Source: an uncultured Sphingomonadaceae bacterium
GTDB lineage: Bacteria; Pseudomonadota; Alphaproteobacteria; Sphingomonadales; Sphingomonadaceae
NCBI GenBank assembly: GCA_947497455.1
Contig: CANMGU010000001.1
Coordinates: 1,426,001-1,490,000, forward strand
Length of the DNA stretch: 64,000 nt
Direction: 5' to 3'
The translations under genes and the position numbers were made by a program. Under the pieces are notes generated by a model. That model made no database searches, had not been told where the DNA came from, and saw nothing but the letters and a program-made list of their open reading frames with translations. This document shows, piece after piece, positions 41,038 through 51,500 of the stretch; the stretch's first letter is position 1; each line of letters begins with the position of its first letter.

Positions 41038-42219
41038 ATGTTCTTCAACTTCATGGACGAGCTAAGAGCGGCAGGAATCACTGCGTCGCTAAAGGAACAT
41101 CTCGTGCTTCTGGAAGCATTGGACAAGGAAGTTATCCAGAAACGTCCGGAAGAATTCTACTATTTGTCTCGTGCAACTTTCGTTAAAGATGAAGGCCTTC
41201 TGGATCGCTTTGATCAAGTGTTCTCAAAGGTTTTCAAGGGTATTGAGACCAGCTACGGTATGCAGGAAGAGGAAATCCCGCTCGACTGGTTGAAAGCCGT
41301 TGCCGAGAAATATCTCAGCGAAGAAGAGATGGCAGAGGTCGAGAAACTTGGCAGCTGGGATGAAATTATGGAGACGCTGAAAGAGCGTCTCGCCGAGCAG
41401 GAAAAACGCCATGAAGGCGGCAGCAAATGGATTGGTACTGGCGGCACCTCTCCATATGGAAACAGCGGATTCAATCCCGAAGGCGTGCGGATCGGTGGTG
41501 AAGGCGGTCAGAAGAAAGCCATCAAGGTCTGGGACAAACGTGAGTTTCAAAATCTCGATAACACCAAACAACTCGGCACGCGGAATATCAAAGTAGCCTT
41601 GCGGCGCTTACGAAGGTTCGCTCGCGAAGGGTCTGCCGATGAACTGGATATCAACAGCACCATTAACGGAACGGCCAAAAAAGGCTGGCTCGATATCCAC
41701 ATGCGCCCGGAGCGGCATAACGCCGTAAAACTCTTGCTGTTTCTTGATGTTGGAGGATCAATGGATCCCTTTATCAAGCTGTGCGAAGAGCTATTTTCCG
41801 CCGCGACGACAGAATTTAAAAATCTCGAGTTTTTCTATTTTCATAACTGTGTCTATGAAGGCGTCTGGAAAGACAATCGGCGGCGTTTCTCCGAGCGGAC
41901 AAATACCTGGGATATCCTCCACAAATATGGCCATGACTACAAGCTGATCTTTGTCGGCGATGCATCGATGAGCCCCTATGAAATCACACATCCAGGCGGC
42001 TCTGTTGAGCATTTCAATGAGGAAGCAGGCGTAACCTGGCTTCATAGGATGACAAATACCTATCCCGCGACGGCTTGGCTCAATCCTGTACCAGAAAAGC
42101 AATGGGGCTATTCACAGAGTGTCAAAATCGTCAAGGAATTGATGAATGATCGCATGTACCCATTGACGTTGGAAGGATTGAGCGACGCTATGAAGGAACT
42201 GACCCGCAAACAGGGCTAG
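41038..42219 (+). CDS. CoxE-like von Willebrand A domain protein
   Basis: A 393-residue protein. The N-terminal part is helical (DELRAAGITASLKEHLVLLE) and the vWA domain lies at the C-terminus with LLFLDVGGSMDPFIKLCEEL. The MIDAS motif has glycine in place of the first serine (DVGGS). The late HPGGSVEHFNEEAGVTWL block suits COG3825/CoxE-like proteins. It is the partner of the MoxR ATPase in the preceding gene; the pair probably matures a metalloenzyme or a respiratory complex. No carbon monoxide dehydrogenase gene is nearby. Confidence 0.85.
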   Translation: MFFNFMDELRAAGITASLKEHLVLLEALDKEVIQKRPEEFYYLSRATFVKDEGLLDRFDQVFSKVFKGIETSYGMQEEEIPLDWLKAVAEKYLSEEEMAEVEKLGSWDEIMETLKERLAEQEKRHEGGSKWIGTGGTSPYGNSGFNPEGVRIGGEGGQKKAIKVWDKREFQNLDNTKQLGTRNIKVALRRLRRFAREGSADELDINSTINGTAKKGWLDIHMRPERHNAVKLLLFLDVGGSMDPFIKLCEELFSAATTEFKNLEFFYFHNCVYEGVWKDNRRRFSERTNTWDILHKYGHDYKLIFVGDASMSPYEITHPGGSVEHFNEEAGVTWLHRMTNTYPATAWLNPVPEKQWGYSQSVKIVKELMNDRMYPLTLEGLSDAMKELTRKQG

Positions 42220-42226
42220 TTATATT

Positions 42227-42529
42227 CTAGGTTTCCACCGCCATTAACGTTGTGCCCTGATATTTCTCGGCCGTGGCATCGAATAGATCATACGGTTCAA
42301 ATTGCCGGTCCTCGACAGAAACATCCTTCAATCCGGAGAGCTTGAAAGTTCCCAATTTAAACTCGCGTGGAGGTTGCCCTTCCCGTTCGACCGTGACGGC
42401 ATCAACGTGCATTTCATCATGGCGCGTATAAAGAATGTGCGGTGCCAATGTAATCTGCATGCGGTTATAAGTCGCCGATACGCATTTTTTCAGCGCGACA
42501 CCTTCGAAGAATTCTTTGCTTGGTAACAT
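42227..42529 (-). CDS. uncharacterised 100-residue protein
   Basis: The protein begins MLPSKEFFEGVALKKCVSAT and has an alternating beta pattern (RMQITLAPHILYTRHDEM, then PREFKLGTFKLSGLKDV). No family is recognised. The C-terminus faces the VWA gene across a 7-base gap. It is kept as a gene because codon use resembles its neighbours and no overlapping frame is better. Confidence 0.55.
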   Translation of the reverse strand: MLPSKEFFEGVALKKCVSATYNRMQITLAPHILYTRHDEMHVDAVTVEREGQPPREFKLGTFKLSGLKDVSVEDRQFEPYDLFDATAEKYQGTTLMAVET

Positions 42530-42677
42530 AGCGGCAAAATATCACGAAAGCTCAAGGACGCAAGGTTAATGTTGCATCGCAGCATTATCATCGCCTTTGC
42601 CTATATACCCCGATATTTCCATTATCTTAGCACATATGTTCAAGTGCCATGATCTTCAGTCGGACTGATTGCCTCGC

Positions 42678-43874
42678 TTAGTAGATCAGATAGTCCTGTA
42701 ACATTTGTCCCCACATCCGCTCATCTGGCGCCGCAATAGCTTCGAGGTCATTGGCAATGGTTGACGGACTCTCAATCCATTCCCGTAAACGAGGCCCACC
42801 GTTGATCACATCAAAAGCCAGCTTCCCTTCTTCATATTCATAAGCAAAGTCGCGCCAGAGTTCATAACCATAATGCACTTTACTGATGGCTTTAAGCGCA
42901 AGCGCTTGCAATCGCCATGGACGGAATGCCGCGTGATCGTAAAAAGGACCCTCAGGATGAATTTGGACGCCGTTACACAGCATCCCGACATGTTTGTGAA
43001 ATGTCGGCTCGAACCAGCAATCCCTTAGTACACAGCCCTTAAGCCATTGCGGAGCCTTACGTTGCATTTCGGCAATTACGGCTTTGGCGTCAATATCTGG
43101 TGCGCCAAAAAGCTCCAGCGGTCTGGTTGTTCCTCGGCCTTCCGATAAAGTGGTTCCCTCCAACATTACGGTTCCGGCATAGGCCCGCGCCATTGGCAAG
43201 TTCGGTGCGTTCGGACTGGGATTGATCCAAACACGATCAGTCGGCCAACCAAACCCGGGGCCCTCAGGCTGCCATCCCTGCATTTCAATGACGCGGTAAT
43301 CCACATCAAGATTAAAATAGCTGACAAACCAGGCGCCCATTTCTCCCAAAGTCAGCCCGTGACGCATCGGCATGGGTGCAGCTCCGACAAAACTCTCCCA
43401 GCCTTCTTCCAGCATCATGCCTTCAATGGGACGGCCCGCAGGATTGGGACGATCAAGTACCCACACAGTCTTATTCTGCTCCGCGGCGGCTTCCAACATG
43501 TAGAGTAAAGTCGTGATGAAGGTATAGATTCGGCAACCCAAGTCTTGCAGATCGATGATCAGTACGTCGAACGTGCTCATCGCCTGACCGGTTGGCCGAC
43601 GGGACTCTCCATAGAGGCTGAACACAGGAATATCATGGATCGGATCCACATAATCCGGCGACTCAATCATATTGTCCTGTTTGTCGCCGCGTAGCCCATG
43701 CTGTGGTCCGAAAGCGGCGCTGAGGTTTATCTCCTCACATTGCGCCAAGGCATCAAGCGAATGGGAAAGGTCTTCGGTAACAGAAGCCGGATGAGCCAAC
43801 AGAGCAACCCGCTTACCGACAAGCGGCGCTCGTAATTCAGGCTCGGCGAGAAGTCGTTCAATTCCAAATTTCAT
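42678..43874 (-). CDS. DUF1343/NamZ-like exo-beta-N-acetylmuramidase family protein
   Basis: A 398-residue protein. Family blocks include FGPQHGLRGDKQDNM, FDVLIIDLQDLGCRIYTF, WVLDRPNPAGR and EGRGTTRPLELFGAP, plus a C-terminal FHKHVGMLCNGVQIH. NamZ enzymes release N-acetylmuramic acid from the non-reducing end of cell-wall fragments. No signal peptide is present at the chosen ATG (43874), nor in the longer frame, so a cytosolic role in wall recycling is more likely than secretion. It overlaps the DOMON-like gene by four bases. Confidence 0.85.
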   Translation of the reverse strand: MKFGIERLLAEPELRAPLVGKRVALLAHPASVTEDLSHSLDALAQCEEINLSAAFGPQHGLRGDKQDNMIESPDYVDPIHDIPVFSLYGESRRPTGQAMSTFDVLIIDLQDLGCRIYTFITTLLYMLEAAAEQNKTVWVLDRPNPAGRPIEGMMLEEGWESFVGAAPMPMRHGLTLGEMGAWFVSYFNLDVDYRVIEMQGWQPEGPGFGWPTDRVWINPSPNAPNLPMARAYAGTVMLEGTTLSEGRGTTRPLELFGAPDIDAKAVIAEMQRKAPQWLKGCVLRDCWFEPTFHKHVGMLCNGVQIHPEGPFYDHAAFRPWRLQALALKAISKVHYGYELWRDFAYEYEEGKLAFDVINGGPRLREWIESPSTIANDLEAIAAPDERMWGQMLQDYLIY

Positions 43875-44416
43875 AAATGTCCTGCTGCCTTCAGTTGATG
43901 TGAAAAGCAATCTTTGTGATGAAAATCTGGTTTTCCGGGAGGGTGTGATAAAGCCCAATAGGATTTGGGACCGCTATTTTCGGCGATCACAGCCGAAAAA
44001 GACGCGTTAAGAGGCACTTCTCCCCAGATATCCGGCAAACCCAGTGTTATTTCGATAGCAACGTGGGAATCGCTCAGATCAAGAAAGATATCGGGCTGTT
44101 TTGGTAATTGCAGATGCTTCATGCCATCGCGATAGTTGGAGAACTGATAGGCGGCCCACAGACTCGAAGGCGAAAAGTTAAACTCGCAATATCTATTGGC
44201 AGATTTTTCCTGCAGGAATAGCTCAAAACAGGTGGTTTGCCACAAACCATCGGCGCGCCGTGCTTCCGTCCACTCCGGCAAATCCAAGTCATGAAGCAAC
44301 CCTTCCGCGTGATATCTCAACCACAGACTTTCATGGGCATGCCATTCATAGGTCAGAGAAATTTCGTCAACCACAGAGACGGGTGTTAAAGGATGGCATT
44401 GCAGGTCTAAACGCAT
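43871..44416 (-). CDS. DOMON-like domain protein
   Basis: A 181-residue protein starting [17 protein letters not shown]. The all-beta pattern contains [35 protein letters not shown] and [14 protein letters not shown], which match the small DOMON-like group found in proteobacteria, related to haem- or sugar-binding DOMON sandwiches. No signal peptide. It is coupled to the NamZ-like gene by ATGA. It is divergent from tyrS with a very short gap. The ligand is unknown. Confidence 0.72.
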   Translation of the reverse strand: MRLDLQCHPLTPVSVVDEISLTYEWHAHESLWLRYHAEGLLHDLDLPEWTEARRADGLWQTTCFELFLQEKSANRYCEFNFSPSSLWAAYQFSNYRDGMKHLQLPKQPDIFLDLSDSHVAIEITLGLPDIWGEVPLNASFSAVIAENSGPKSYWALSHPPGKPDFHHKDCFSHQLKAAGHL

Positions 44417-44454
44417 ATTGCGAGTTTCCTCTGCTGCATGTAACGAACCACTCC

Positions 44455-45687
44455 ATGACCAATTATCAATCTGATCTCCTCCGCTTACTCAATGATCGCG
44501 GCTATATCCACCAATTAACCGATGCAGATGGGTTGGATGCTGCTGCATCCAAGACGATTGTACCTGGTTACATAGGATTTGATGCAACGGCACCATCTTT
44601 ACACGTCGGTAGTTTGGTTCAGATCATGATGCTGCGTCGAATGCAGCAGGCCGGTCACAAACCGATTGTCGTCATGGGCGGTGGCACAACCAAAGTGGGT
44701 GATCCTTCTGGTAAAGACGAGAGCCGGAAGATGCTCACCACAGAAGATATTGACGAGAATATCGGGAGTATCAAACGGATATTCGACAATTTTCTGACAT
44801 TTGGAGATGGTCCGACCGATGCGGTAATGATCAACAATGCAGATTGGCTTGATGCTCTGCAATATGTTGATTTTTTGCGGGATATAGGACCACATTTCAC
44901 AATCAACAGGATGTTGACATTTGATTCTGTGAAGCTTCGCTTGGACCGGGAACAGCCCCTCACCTTTCTTGAATTTAATTACATGATTCTTCAGGCTTAT
45001 GATTTTCTGGAACTGTCCCGGCGCAATGAATGCAGACTGCAGTTGGGCGGGTCCGACCAATGGGGTAATATTGTAAATGGCATTGAACTGACGCGGCGCA
45101 TTGACGGCAAACAATTATTTGGCCTGACGACACCATTGATCACCACCGCCGATGGAGGCAAAATGGGCAAAACGGCTAGCGGCGCCGTGTGGTTGAACGC
45201 AGACCAACTTGCCCCCTATGACTACTGGCAATTTTGGCGCAATACGCAAGATGCGGACGTGGGTCGGTTCTTGAAGCTTTTCACCGACATTGACCTTGCT
45301 GAAATCGCTCGGCTTGAAGCGTTGGAAGGCTCCGAGATAAATGAAGCCAAGAAAGTGCTGGCGGATGCTGCGACCGCAATGGCTCATGGCGAAGATGCGG
45401 CGAGAGATGCGGCGAGCACGGCCGAGCAGACGTTCGAACATGGTAATGCTGGCGGCGATCTCCCGGTATTCGAAGTCAGCGAAGACGAAATCTCTATTCT
45501 TAACGCGCTAGTGAACATCGGTTTTTGTGCATCCAAAGGCGAAGCAAAAAGAATGGTCGCAGGCGGCGGCGCGCGCATCGATGATGAACCCATCAAGGAC
45601 GCAGGTACGATGATCGCGATCACCGATGGTGATATCAAGATTTCAGCTGGCAAGAAAAAACACGGTCTTTTGCGGCGCTCAAGTTAA
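44455..45687 (+). CDS. tyrS: tyrosyl-tRNA synthetase
   Basis: A 410-residue class I synthetase. The HIGH-type motif is in [17 protein letters not shown]. The tyrosine pocket has [17 protein letters not shown], and the KMSKS-type loop is [13 protein letters not shown]. An S4 RNA-binding domain forms the tail ([17 protein letters not shown]). The ATG at 44455 is preferred; an upstream open frame is antisense to the DOMON-like gene. Confidence 0.96.
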   Translation: MTNYQSDLLRLLNDRGYIHQLTDADGLDAAASKTIVPGYIGFDATAPSLHVGSLVQIMMLRRMQQAGHKPIVVMGGGTTKVGDPSGKDESRKMLTTEDIDENIGSIKRIFDNFLTFGDGPTDAVMINNADWLDALQYVDFLRDIGPHFTINRMLTFDSVKLRLDREQPLTFLEFNYMILQAYDFLELSRRNECRLQLGGSDQWGNIVNGIELTRRIDGKQLFGLTTPLITTADGGKMGKTASGAVWLNADQLAPYDYWQFWRNTQDADVGRFLKLFTDIDLAEIARLEALEGSEINEAKKVLADAATAMAHGEDAARDAASTAEQTFEHGNAGGDLPVFEVSEDEISILNALVNIGFCASKGEAKRMVAGGGARIDDEPIKDAGTMIAITDGDIKISAGKKKHGLLRRSS

Positions 45688-45773
45688 TATTGCGGCATTT
45701 TGTGACGTTAGTTTACCTTTTGTTTGGAAAACTGAGTTAATAAAAGGTTCCACAAGCCGACGGAGCGTCCTTA

Positions 45774-46100
45774 ATGCCAAGCGTATCGAAAAAACAAATG
45801 CCAGAATTGCGCCGCGCAACGCGATTTCCGGTCGATTTCGAAACGATCTGCGAAACCCGCAAAGACGGTGAATTTTCGGTTAAGCTGAGCAATATTTCTG
45901 CTCATGGATGCCAGTTTATCCACGAGGTTGAGCTTAACAAAGGCGACAGGGTTGTTGTCCGCCTTCCGGTCGCGGGCCGTATCGAGGCATTCCTGGTTTG
46001 GTCCCATAGCGGCCGGTCCGGATTTGAATTTGAACGGGTCATCAGGGAACCGGATTTCGTTGCGTTGCTTGATGAAATCGGTCAATCCGACAAAGGTTAA
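45774..46100 (+). CDS. PilZ domain protein
   Basis: A 108-residue single-domain PilZ protein. Both cyclic-di-GMP signatures are visible: the arginine motif RRATRFPVDF and the NISAHGCQF strand (N-x-S-x-x-G). The rest, VVVRLPVAGRIEAFLVWSH and GRSGFEFERVI, follows the barrel. It probably binds cyclic-di-GMP and works as a small effector. It faces recG across a 2-base gap. Confidence 0.9.
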   Translation: MPSVSKKQMPELRRATRFPVDFETICETRKDGEFSVKLSNISAHGCQFIHEVELNKGDRVVVRLPVAGRIEAFLVWSHSGRSGFEFERVIREPDFVALLDEIGQSDKG

Positions 46101-46102
46101 GT

Positions 46103-48157
46103 CTAACCGCTACGGATCAGACTGACACCCCAATCTCTCTCAAACAGATACAAAGCGATGCGAGCAGCCTGACCGCGCTCGCTGTTCAAACCGCCGTCCC
46201 TATCCAGTAGAAGCCTGGCATCGTCAGTCGCTGCGGATATTAACTGCGATATCTGATCGGGCGTCGCTATCCGAAAGCCGGCATCGCCAGATTGGCGCGT
46301 ACCCAGCAACTCACCAGCGCCGCGTAACCGCAAATCTTCTTCAGCTATTTTGAAGCCGTCATTGGTTTCCCGCAGCAGAGACAGACGGGCGCGAGCCGTT
46401 TCGCTGAGCGTATCACCGCGCAGCAAAAGGCAGTTGGATTTTACATCCCCCCTGCCCACGCGGCCGCGCAACTGATGCAATTGCGCCAACCCGAACCGAT
46501 CAGCGGCCTCAATAATCATCAGGCTGGCATTGGGAACATCGACGCCGACTTCTATGACAGTGGTGGCAACCAAAAGCTTTGTTTCGCCGCACTGAAACTT
46601 CTCCATAACAGCATCTTTTTCGGGCCCCTTCATGCGCCCGTGGACAAGGCCGACCTGATTGCCAAACCGCAGTTTAAGGGACGCGGCCCGTTCTTCTGCC
46701 GCCGCCAGATCGCTTTTCTCGCTTTCTTCCACCAACGGACAGACCCAATAGGCTTGTCCGCCGCTTGCGATATGTCGGCCAAGTCCGTCTACCACTTCCG
46801 GTAAGCGGGCATCTGAAATGACCCGCGTTTCGATGGCTTGACGCCCCGGCGGCAGCTCATCAATCCGCGACACATCCATTTCACCATATTGGCTCAGCGT
46901 GAGCGTTCGAGGGATCGGCGTTGCCGTCATGGCCAATAGATGCGGTGTATTTTCTGCTTTCTGAGTCAGCATCAGACGCTGTGAAACACCGAATTTATGC
47001 TGTTCATCAATGACCGCGACAGCGAGCTTCTTATATTGAACCTTGTCCTGAAAAATCGCGTGCGTACCAACAAGAATGTCGATGGTACCATTTGCAAGCC
47101 CCATCAGAGTGGATTCACGAATTTTTCCTTTATCCCGACCCGTCAGGATCGCCAGATTGACAGGTAGTCCGGTAAGAAGCTTTTGCAATCCTTCAAAATG
47201 CTGTCGCGCCAGAATTTCCGTCGGAGCCAAAAAGGCTCCTTGATAACCCGCCTCGACTGCACTGAGCAATGCCATCAGTGCGACCAATGTTTTCCCAGAT
47301 CCGACATCGCCCTGCAGAAGCCGGAGCATCGGCGACGATTGCGCCAGATCCCCTTCGATTTCGGATATGCACCGCTTTTGCGCACCGGTTAGTTCGAAAG
47401 GCAAATTGATCTGATCACGCAAATGCCCGTCGCCCTGAATGGACACACCTTTCTTGCGCCGATTACTTGCGCGAACAAGCATGAAGGCCAGTTGGTTGGC
47501 GAAAATCTCGTCATAGGCAAGTCGATCAGCATTCTCAGCAGCTTCTTGGCTATGCAGAGAATCGACGCTTTTTCGCCAGCTTTCCCACTTTTTTGATTCG
47601 AGCAAGCTCGGCTCAATCCACTCCGTCAGCTGAGGAGCCATATCCACGGCCTGTTTTACCAATTGCCCCATCCGTTTGTTGCCAAGACCATCGGAGAGCG
47701 GATAAATGGGCTCGACCAGCGCAATGTCTTTTTCTTCGGCCAGTTCCAGAACATCAGGATGGAGCATCTGCAGCTCGTCACCATAGCGCTCCAGCTTGCC
47801 CGAGATAATCTTGCTTTCGCCAAGGGGAAGCAGTTTCCTTGGCCAACCCGTGTTGCGGCCAAAGAAGGTCAGGCTGATATAATTGCCCTGCGCATCCGTT
47901 GCCTGCACGCGAAATGGGCTTCGCGGTCCGCCGCTGCGATAGTCTGCTGGTGTTACTTCAGCGATGATCGTTAGGCCAACATCCGCCTCATCCAGCTCCT
48001 GCACCCGCTTGCGATGCATCCAATAGCTCGGTTTATGATAGAGCAGATCCTTCACCCGCGTAAGGCGTAGTTTCTCAAGCGGCTTGGCCAGCGCCTTGCC
48101 GACGCCTTTGAGTGACTGTGTTTCGCCAAATAATGGATTGAGTATCTCGGGCCGCAT
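46103..48157 (-). CDS. recG: ATP-dependent DNA helicase RecG
   Basis: A 684-residue helicase that remodels stalled forks and branched DNA. The OB wedge domain is at the N-terminus. The helicase core has Walker A LLQGDVGSGKTLVALMALL, Walker B VAVIDEQHKFG and TATPIPRTLTLSQYG. The late motif HQLRGRVGRGDVKSNC is present. The ATG at 48157 gives the normal start. It is divergent from sdhE. Confidence 0.97.
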   Translation of the reverse strand: MRPEILNPLFGETQSLKGVGKALAKPLEKLRLTRVKDLLYHKPSYWMHRKRVQELDEADVGLTIIAEVTPADYRSGGPRSPFRVQATDAQGNYISLTFFGRNTGWPRKLLPLGESKIISGKLERYGDELQMLHPDVLELAEEKDIALVEPIYPLSDGLGNKRMGQLVKQAVDMAPQLTEWIEPSLLESKKWESWRKSVDSLHSQEAAENADRLAYDEIFANQLAFMLVRASNRRKKGVSIQGDGHLRDQINLPFELTGAQKRCISEIEGDLAQSSPMLRLLQGDVGSGKTLVALMALLSAVEAGYQGAFLAPTEILARQHFEGLQKLLTGLPVNLAILTGRDKGKIRESTLMGLANGTIDILVGTHAIFQDKVQYKKLAVAVIDEQHKFGVSQRLMLTQKAENTPHLLAMTATPIPRTLTLSQYGEMDVSRIDELPPGRQAIETRVISDARLPEVVDGLGRHIASGGQAYWVCPLVEESEKSDLAAAEERAASLKLRFGNQVGLVHGRMKGPEKDAVMEKFQCGETKLLVATTVIEVGVDVPNASLMIIEAADRFGLAQLHQLRGRVGRGDVKSNCLLLRGDTLSETARARLSLLRETNDGFKIAEEDLRLRGAGELLGTRQSGDAGFRIATPDQISQLISAATDDARLLLDRDGGLNSERGQAARIALYLFERDWGVSLIRSG

Positions 48158-48248
48158 GTCTATCCGCCTTATACGCAAGCGGGATCAATATACCAGACAC
48201 AGTCCCTGTGCATTGATGCAATTACAAAGCAAAGATTCAGGAGCAAAT

Positions 48249-48515
48249 ATGGAACGCGAAGTCAGGCTCAAACGGCTCCATTTTCGCAGCTGGCACCGAG
48301 GCACAAGGGAAGCCGACAATATGATCGGTGGCTTTTTCGATAAATGGGGGCAGAGCTGGTCCGATACGCAAATCGACTGGTTTGAAAAACTGCTTGAGGA
48401 AGAGGATGTCGACATCATGGCTTGGGCGATTGGAAAGCAACCACCGCCGGAGCAATTTCAAAATGAACAGATGACCGCGATGCAACAGCTCGACTATTTT
48501 GATTTTACTAAGTGA
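48249..48515 (+). CDS. sdhE: FAD assembly factor SdhE (succinate dehydrogenase)
   Basis: An 88-residue protein that promotes covalent FAD attachment to succinate dehydrogenase flavoprotein. The RLKRLHFRSWHRGTREADNM block contains the conserved RGxxE, and the protein continues with FEKLLEEEDVDIMAWAIG. The ATG at 48249 gives the family's normal length. It lies between recG and mfd, as in many alphaproteobacteria, and is followed by mfd after 35 bases. Confidence 0.93.
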   Translation: MEREVRLKRLHFRSWHRGTREADNMIGGFFDKWGQSWSDTQIDWFEKLLEEEDVDIMAWAIGKQPPPEQFQNEQMTAMQQLDYFDFTK

Positions 48516-48550
48516 AAACCCTCAAGTTAAGAATGATATCGATTCCATAA

Positions 48551-51500
48551 GTGACTTATTTAGATAGATTATTATCCGCAGAAAACGGAATGACGCTTGC
48601 GGGCGTAACGGCAGGATATCGTCCCTATTGTCTGGCGGATATCGCCATCCAATCTGACAAGCGAGCCGTCTTTATCGCGACCGATGATGCGGCGATGAGC
48701 GCTGTGGCGGAAGCGGCCCGTTACTTTCAGCCGGATCTGGACATTATCGAGTTTCCGGCTTGGGATTGTCTGCCTTATGACCGCGCCTCGCCAGCCTTAC
48801 ACACGACTTCGGAACGTCTCGCCGCCCTTTCCCGGCTAGCGGCGCCTGCTTCAGGCGCTCAGCTTGTGATTACGACCGCGAACGCAGTCACTCAAAAAGT
48901 TTTGATGCCTGAACGGGTAGAAGAACTGGTCACCCGGCTAGCCCCCGGAACGATGATTGAGCAGGAAAAGCTGGTATCCTTTCTTTATGCAAACGGCTTT
49001 GTCCGGGTGGATACGGTAGCAGATAGCGGAGAGTTTGCTGCACGTGGTGGTTTGATTGACCTGTTTCCCCCTGGTGCCGACATGCCGCTGCGTATCGATC
49101 TTTTTGGCGATGAGATTGATTCACTACGCCAGTTTGATCCGGCTGATCAGCGCACTATTGGCAATATAGACGGCTTTGATCTGTTGCCTGTCTCTGAGGT
49201 GTTGCTGGATGAAGAGAGTATTACCCGTTTTCGCACCCGTTATCGAGAGTTATTTGGCGCCGTAGCAACCAGTGATCCGCTCTATCAATCCCTTTCAGAA
49301 GGCCGACGGCTTTCCGGGATGGAGCACTGGTTACCATTGATAGAAGATCGTCTGGCGAGCTTCTTTGATTATATTGCGGAGGACTCGCTGATTTTTCGCG
49401 ATGCAGCAGTTACTGCAGCGGCTAACGCACAGTTTTCCTCGATCCAGGACTATTATAAGAACCGGCAGGATGCGGACAAAGCAAATCTATCAAGCTATCG
49501 TCCCTTAAGACCTGAAATGCTCTATCTTGAACCAGCAGAATGGGGCAAACTGCAGTCCAATTGTCCCATCCATATCATCAGCGAATTTGATGAACCGCAA
49601 TCCGATAGCGTCCTATCGCTATCCGTATCTTCCCCACGTGACTTCTCTCCGGAACGTGCGCGGAACGAGAATATTTACAAGGCTTTGGCTGCACATGTGA
49701 ATTCGCTCACAAAGTCTGGCACCACGGTGGTTCTGGCAAGTTATAGCAAAGGTTCTCGCGCCCGGCTTTTTGACTTGCTGAAAGACCATGACGTCAAGAC
49801 GGCGATGCTCTGTGACGACTGGGAATCCTGCAGTACGGCCGACGCAGCGGTTGCCTTAACAATATTGCCGCTGGCAGCGGGTTTTCGCACCAACAGCCTA
49901 GCCCTGCTCACCGAGCAGGATATTTTCGGCGATCGCTTGGTCCGCAAGTCCAAAAGGCGCAAAAGCGGTGATGCTTTCCTCGCGGAATTGTCGGCACTGA
50001 GCCAAGGCGACCTGGTTGTTCATCTAGAGCACGGGATAGGTCTGTACGAAGGAATTGTCTCGATCCCGGTCGGTGAAAGCCCGCATGACTGTGTCTCGCT
50101 AAAATATGCCGGTGGCGACAAGCTATTTGTACCGGTGGAAAATATCGATGTTCTCAGCCGTTATGGCGAAGGTGGCGAGACAGTTGTGTTGGACCGTCTG
50201 GGCGGAGAAGGCTGGCAACGACGCAAATCCAAGCTCAAAGAGCGTATAAGAGCGATTGCACATGAATTGCTCAAAACGGCCGCAGCAAGAGCATTGCAGC
50301 CAGCGACACCGGCGCGGATCGAAGCTGGTGACATGGCCGGCTTTGTGGACCGCTTTCCTTATCAAGAAACAGACGATCAACAGCAGGCTATCGAAGAAGT
50401 CCTTGGCGATATGGGATCGGGCAAAGCGATGGATCGGTTGGTTTGCGGCGATGTTGGTTTTGGCAAGACCGAAGTCGCCATGCGTGCCGCTTTTGCAGCC
50501 GCCATGGCAGGGATGCAGGTGGCCATCATTGCTCCCACCACTTTGCTGGCCCGACAACATTTTACCAATTTTGAAGAGCGCTTTCGCCCTTTCCCGCTAA
50601 ACATTGGCCGATTGTCCAGACTGGTGCCGGCTGCGGAGGCGAAGAAAACCAAAGAAGGCATGGCCAATGGCAATATCGATATCGTCATCGGCACTCACGC
50701 TCTTCTAGCTAAATCTGTTGAATTTCAACGCCTTGGACTGATCATCGTAGATGAAGAACAAAGGTTCGGCGTCACCCATAAGGAACGCCTGAAAGCGATG
50801 AAATCGGACGTTCATGTCCTCACCCTGACGGCAACGCCCATTCCCCGTACCTTGCAAATGGCGATGACCGGTTTGCGAGAGCTGTCGGTTATTCAGACAC
50901 CACCTGTGGATCGATTGGCGGTGCGTACCTACGTCATGCCTTGGGACCCAATCCCTTTGCGTGAGGCATTGATGCGCGAACATTATCGCGGCGGACAAAG
51001 TTTCATAGTCGTTCCGCGTATTGCGGACTTGCCGGAAATCGAGGAATTTCTGAAAGAATATGTGCCCGACATCACCTATGTTGTAGCGCATGGCCAAATG
51101 CCCCCGGCACAGGTCGAAGAGCGTATGTCCGCGTTTTACGATAAGCAATATGACGTGTTGCTAGCGACAACCATTGTTGAAAGTGGCCTGGATATACCCA
51201 GTGCCAACACATTGATCATCCACCGTGCCGATCGGTTCGGCCTTGCACAACTTTATCAACTGCGCGGGCGGGTTGGTCGATCCAAGACCCGGGCCTATGC
51301 CTATATGGTCACACCCAAGGACAGGATCATCACTGAGAAAGCTGAAAAACGGCTGAAAATTCTCGGAGACCTCGACAGCTTGGGGGCTGGCTTTGAGTTG
51401 GCCAGTCATGATCTCGATATTCGCGGAGCCGGAAATCTGCTGGGCGACGAACAATCCGGACATATCCGGGAGGTTGGCTTCGAACTCTATCAGTCGATGC

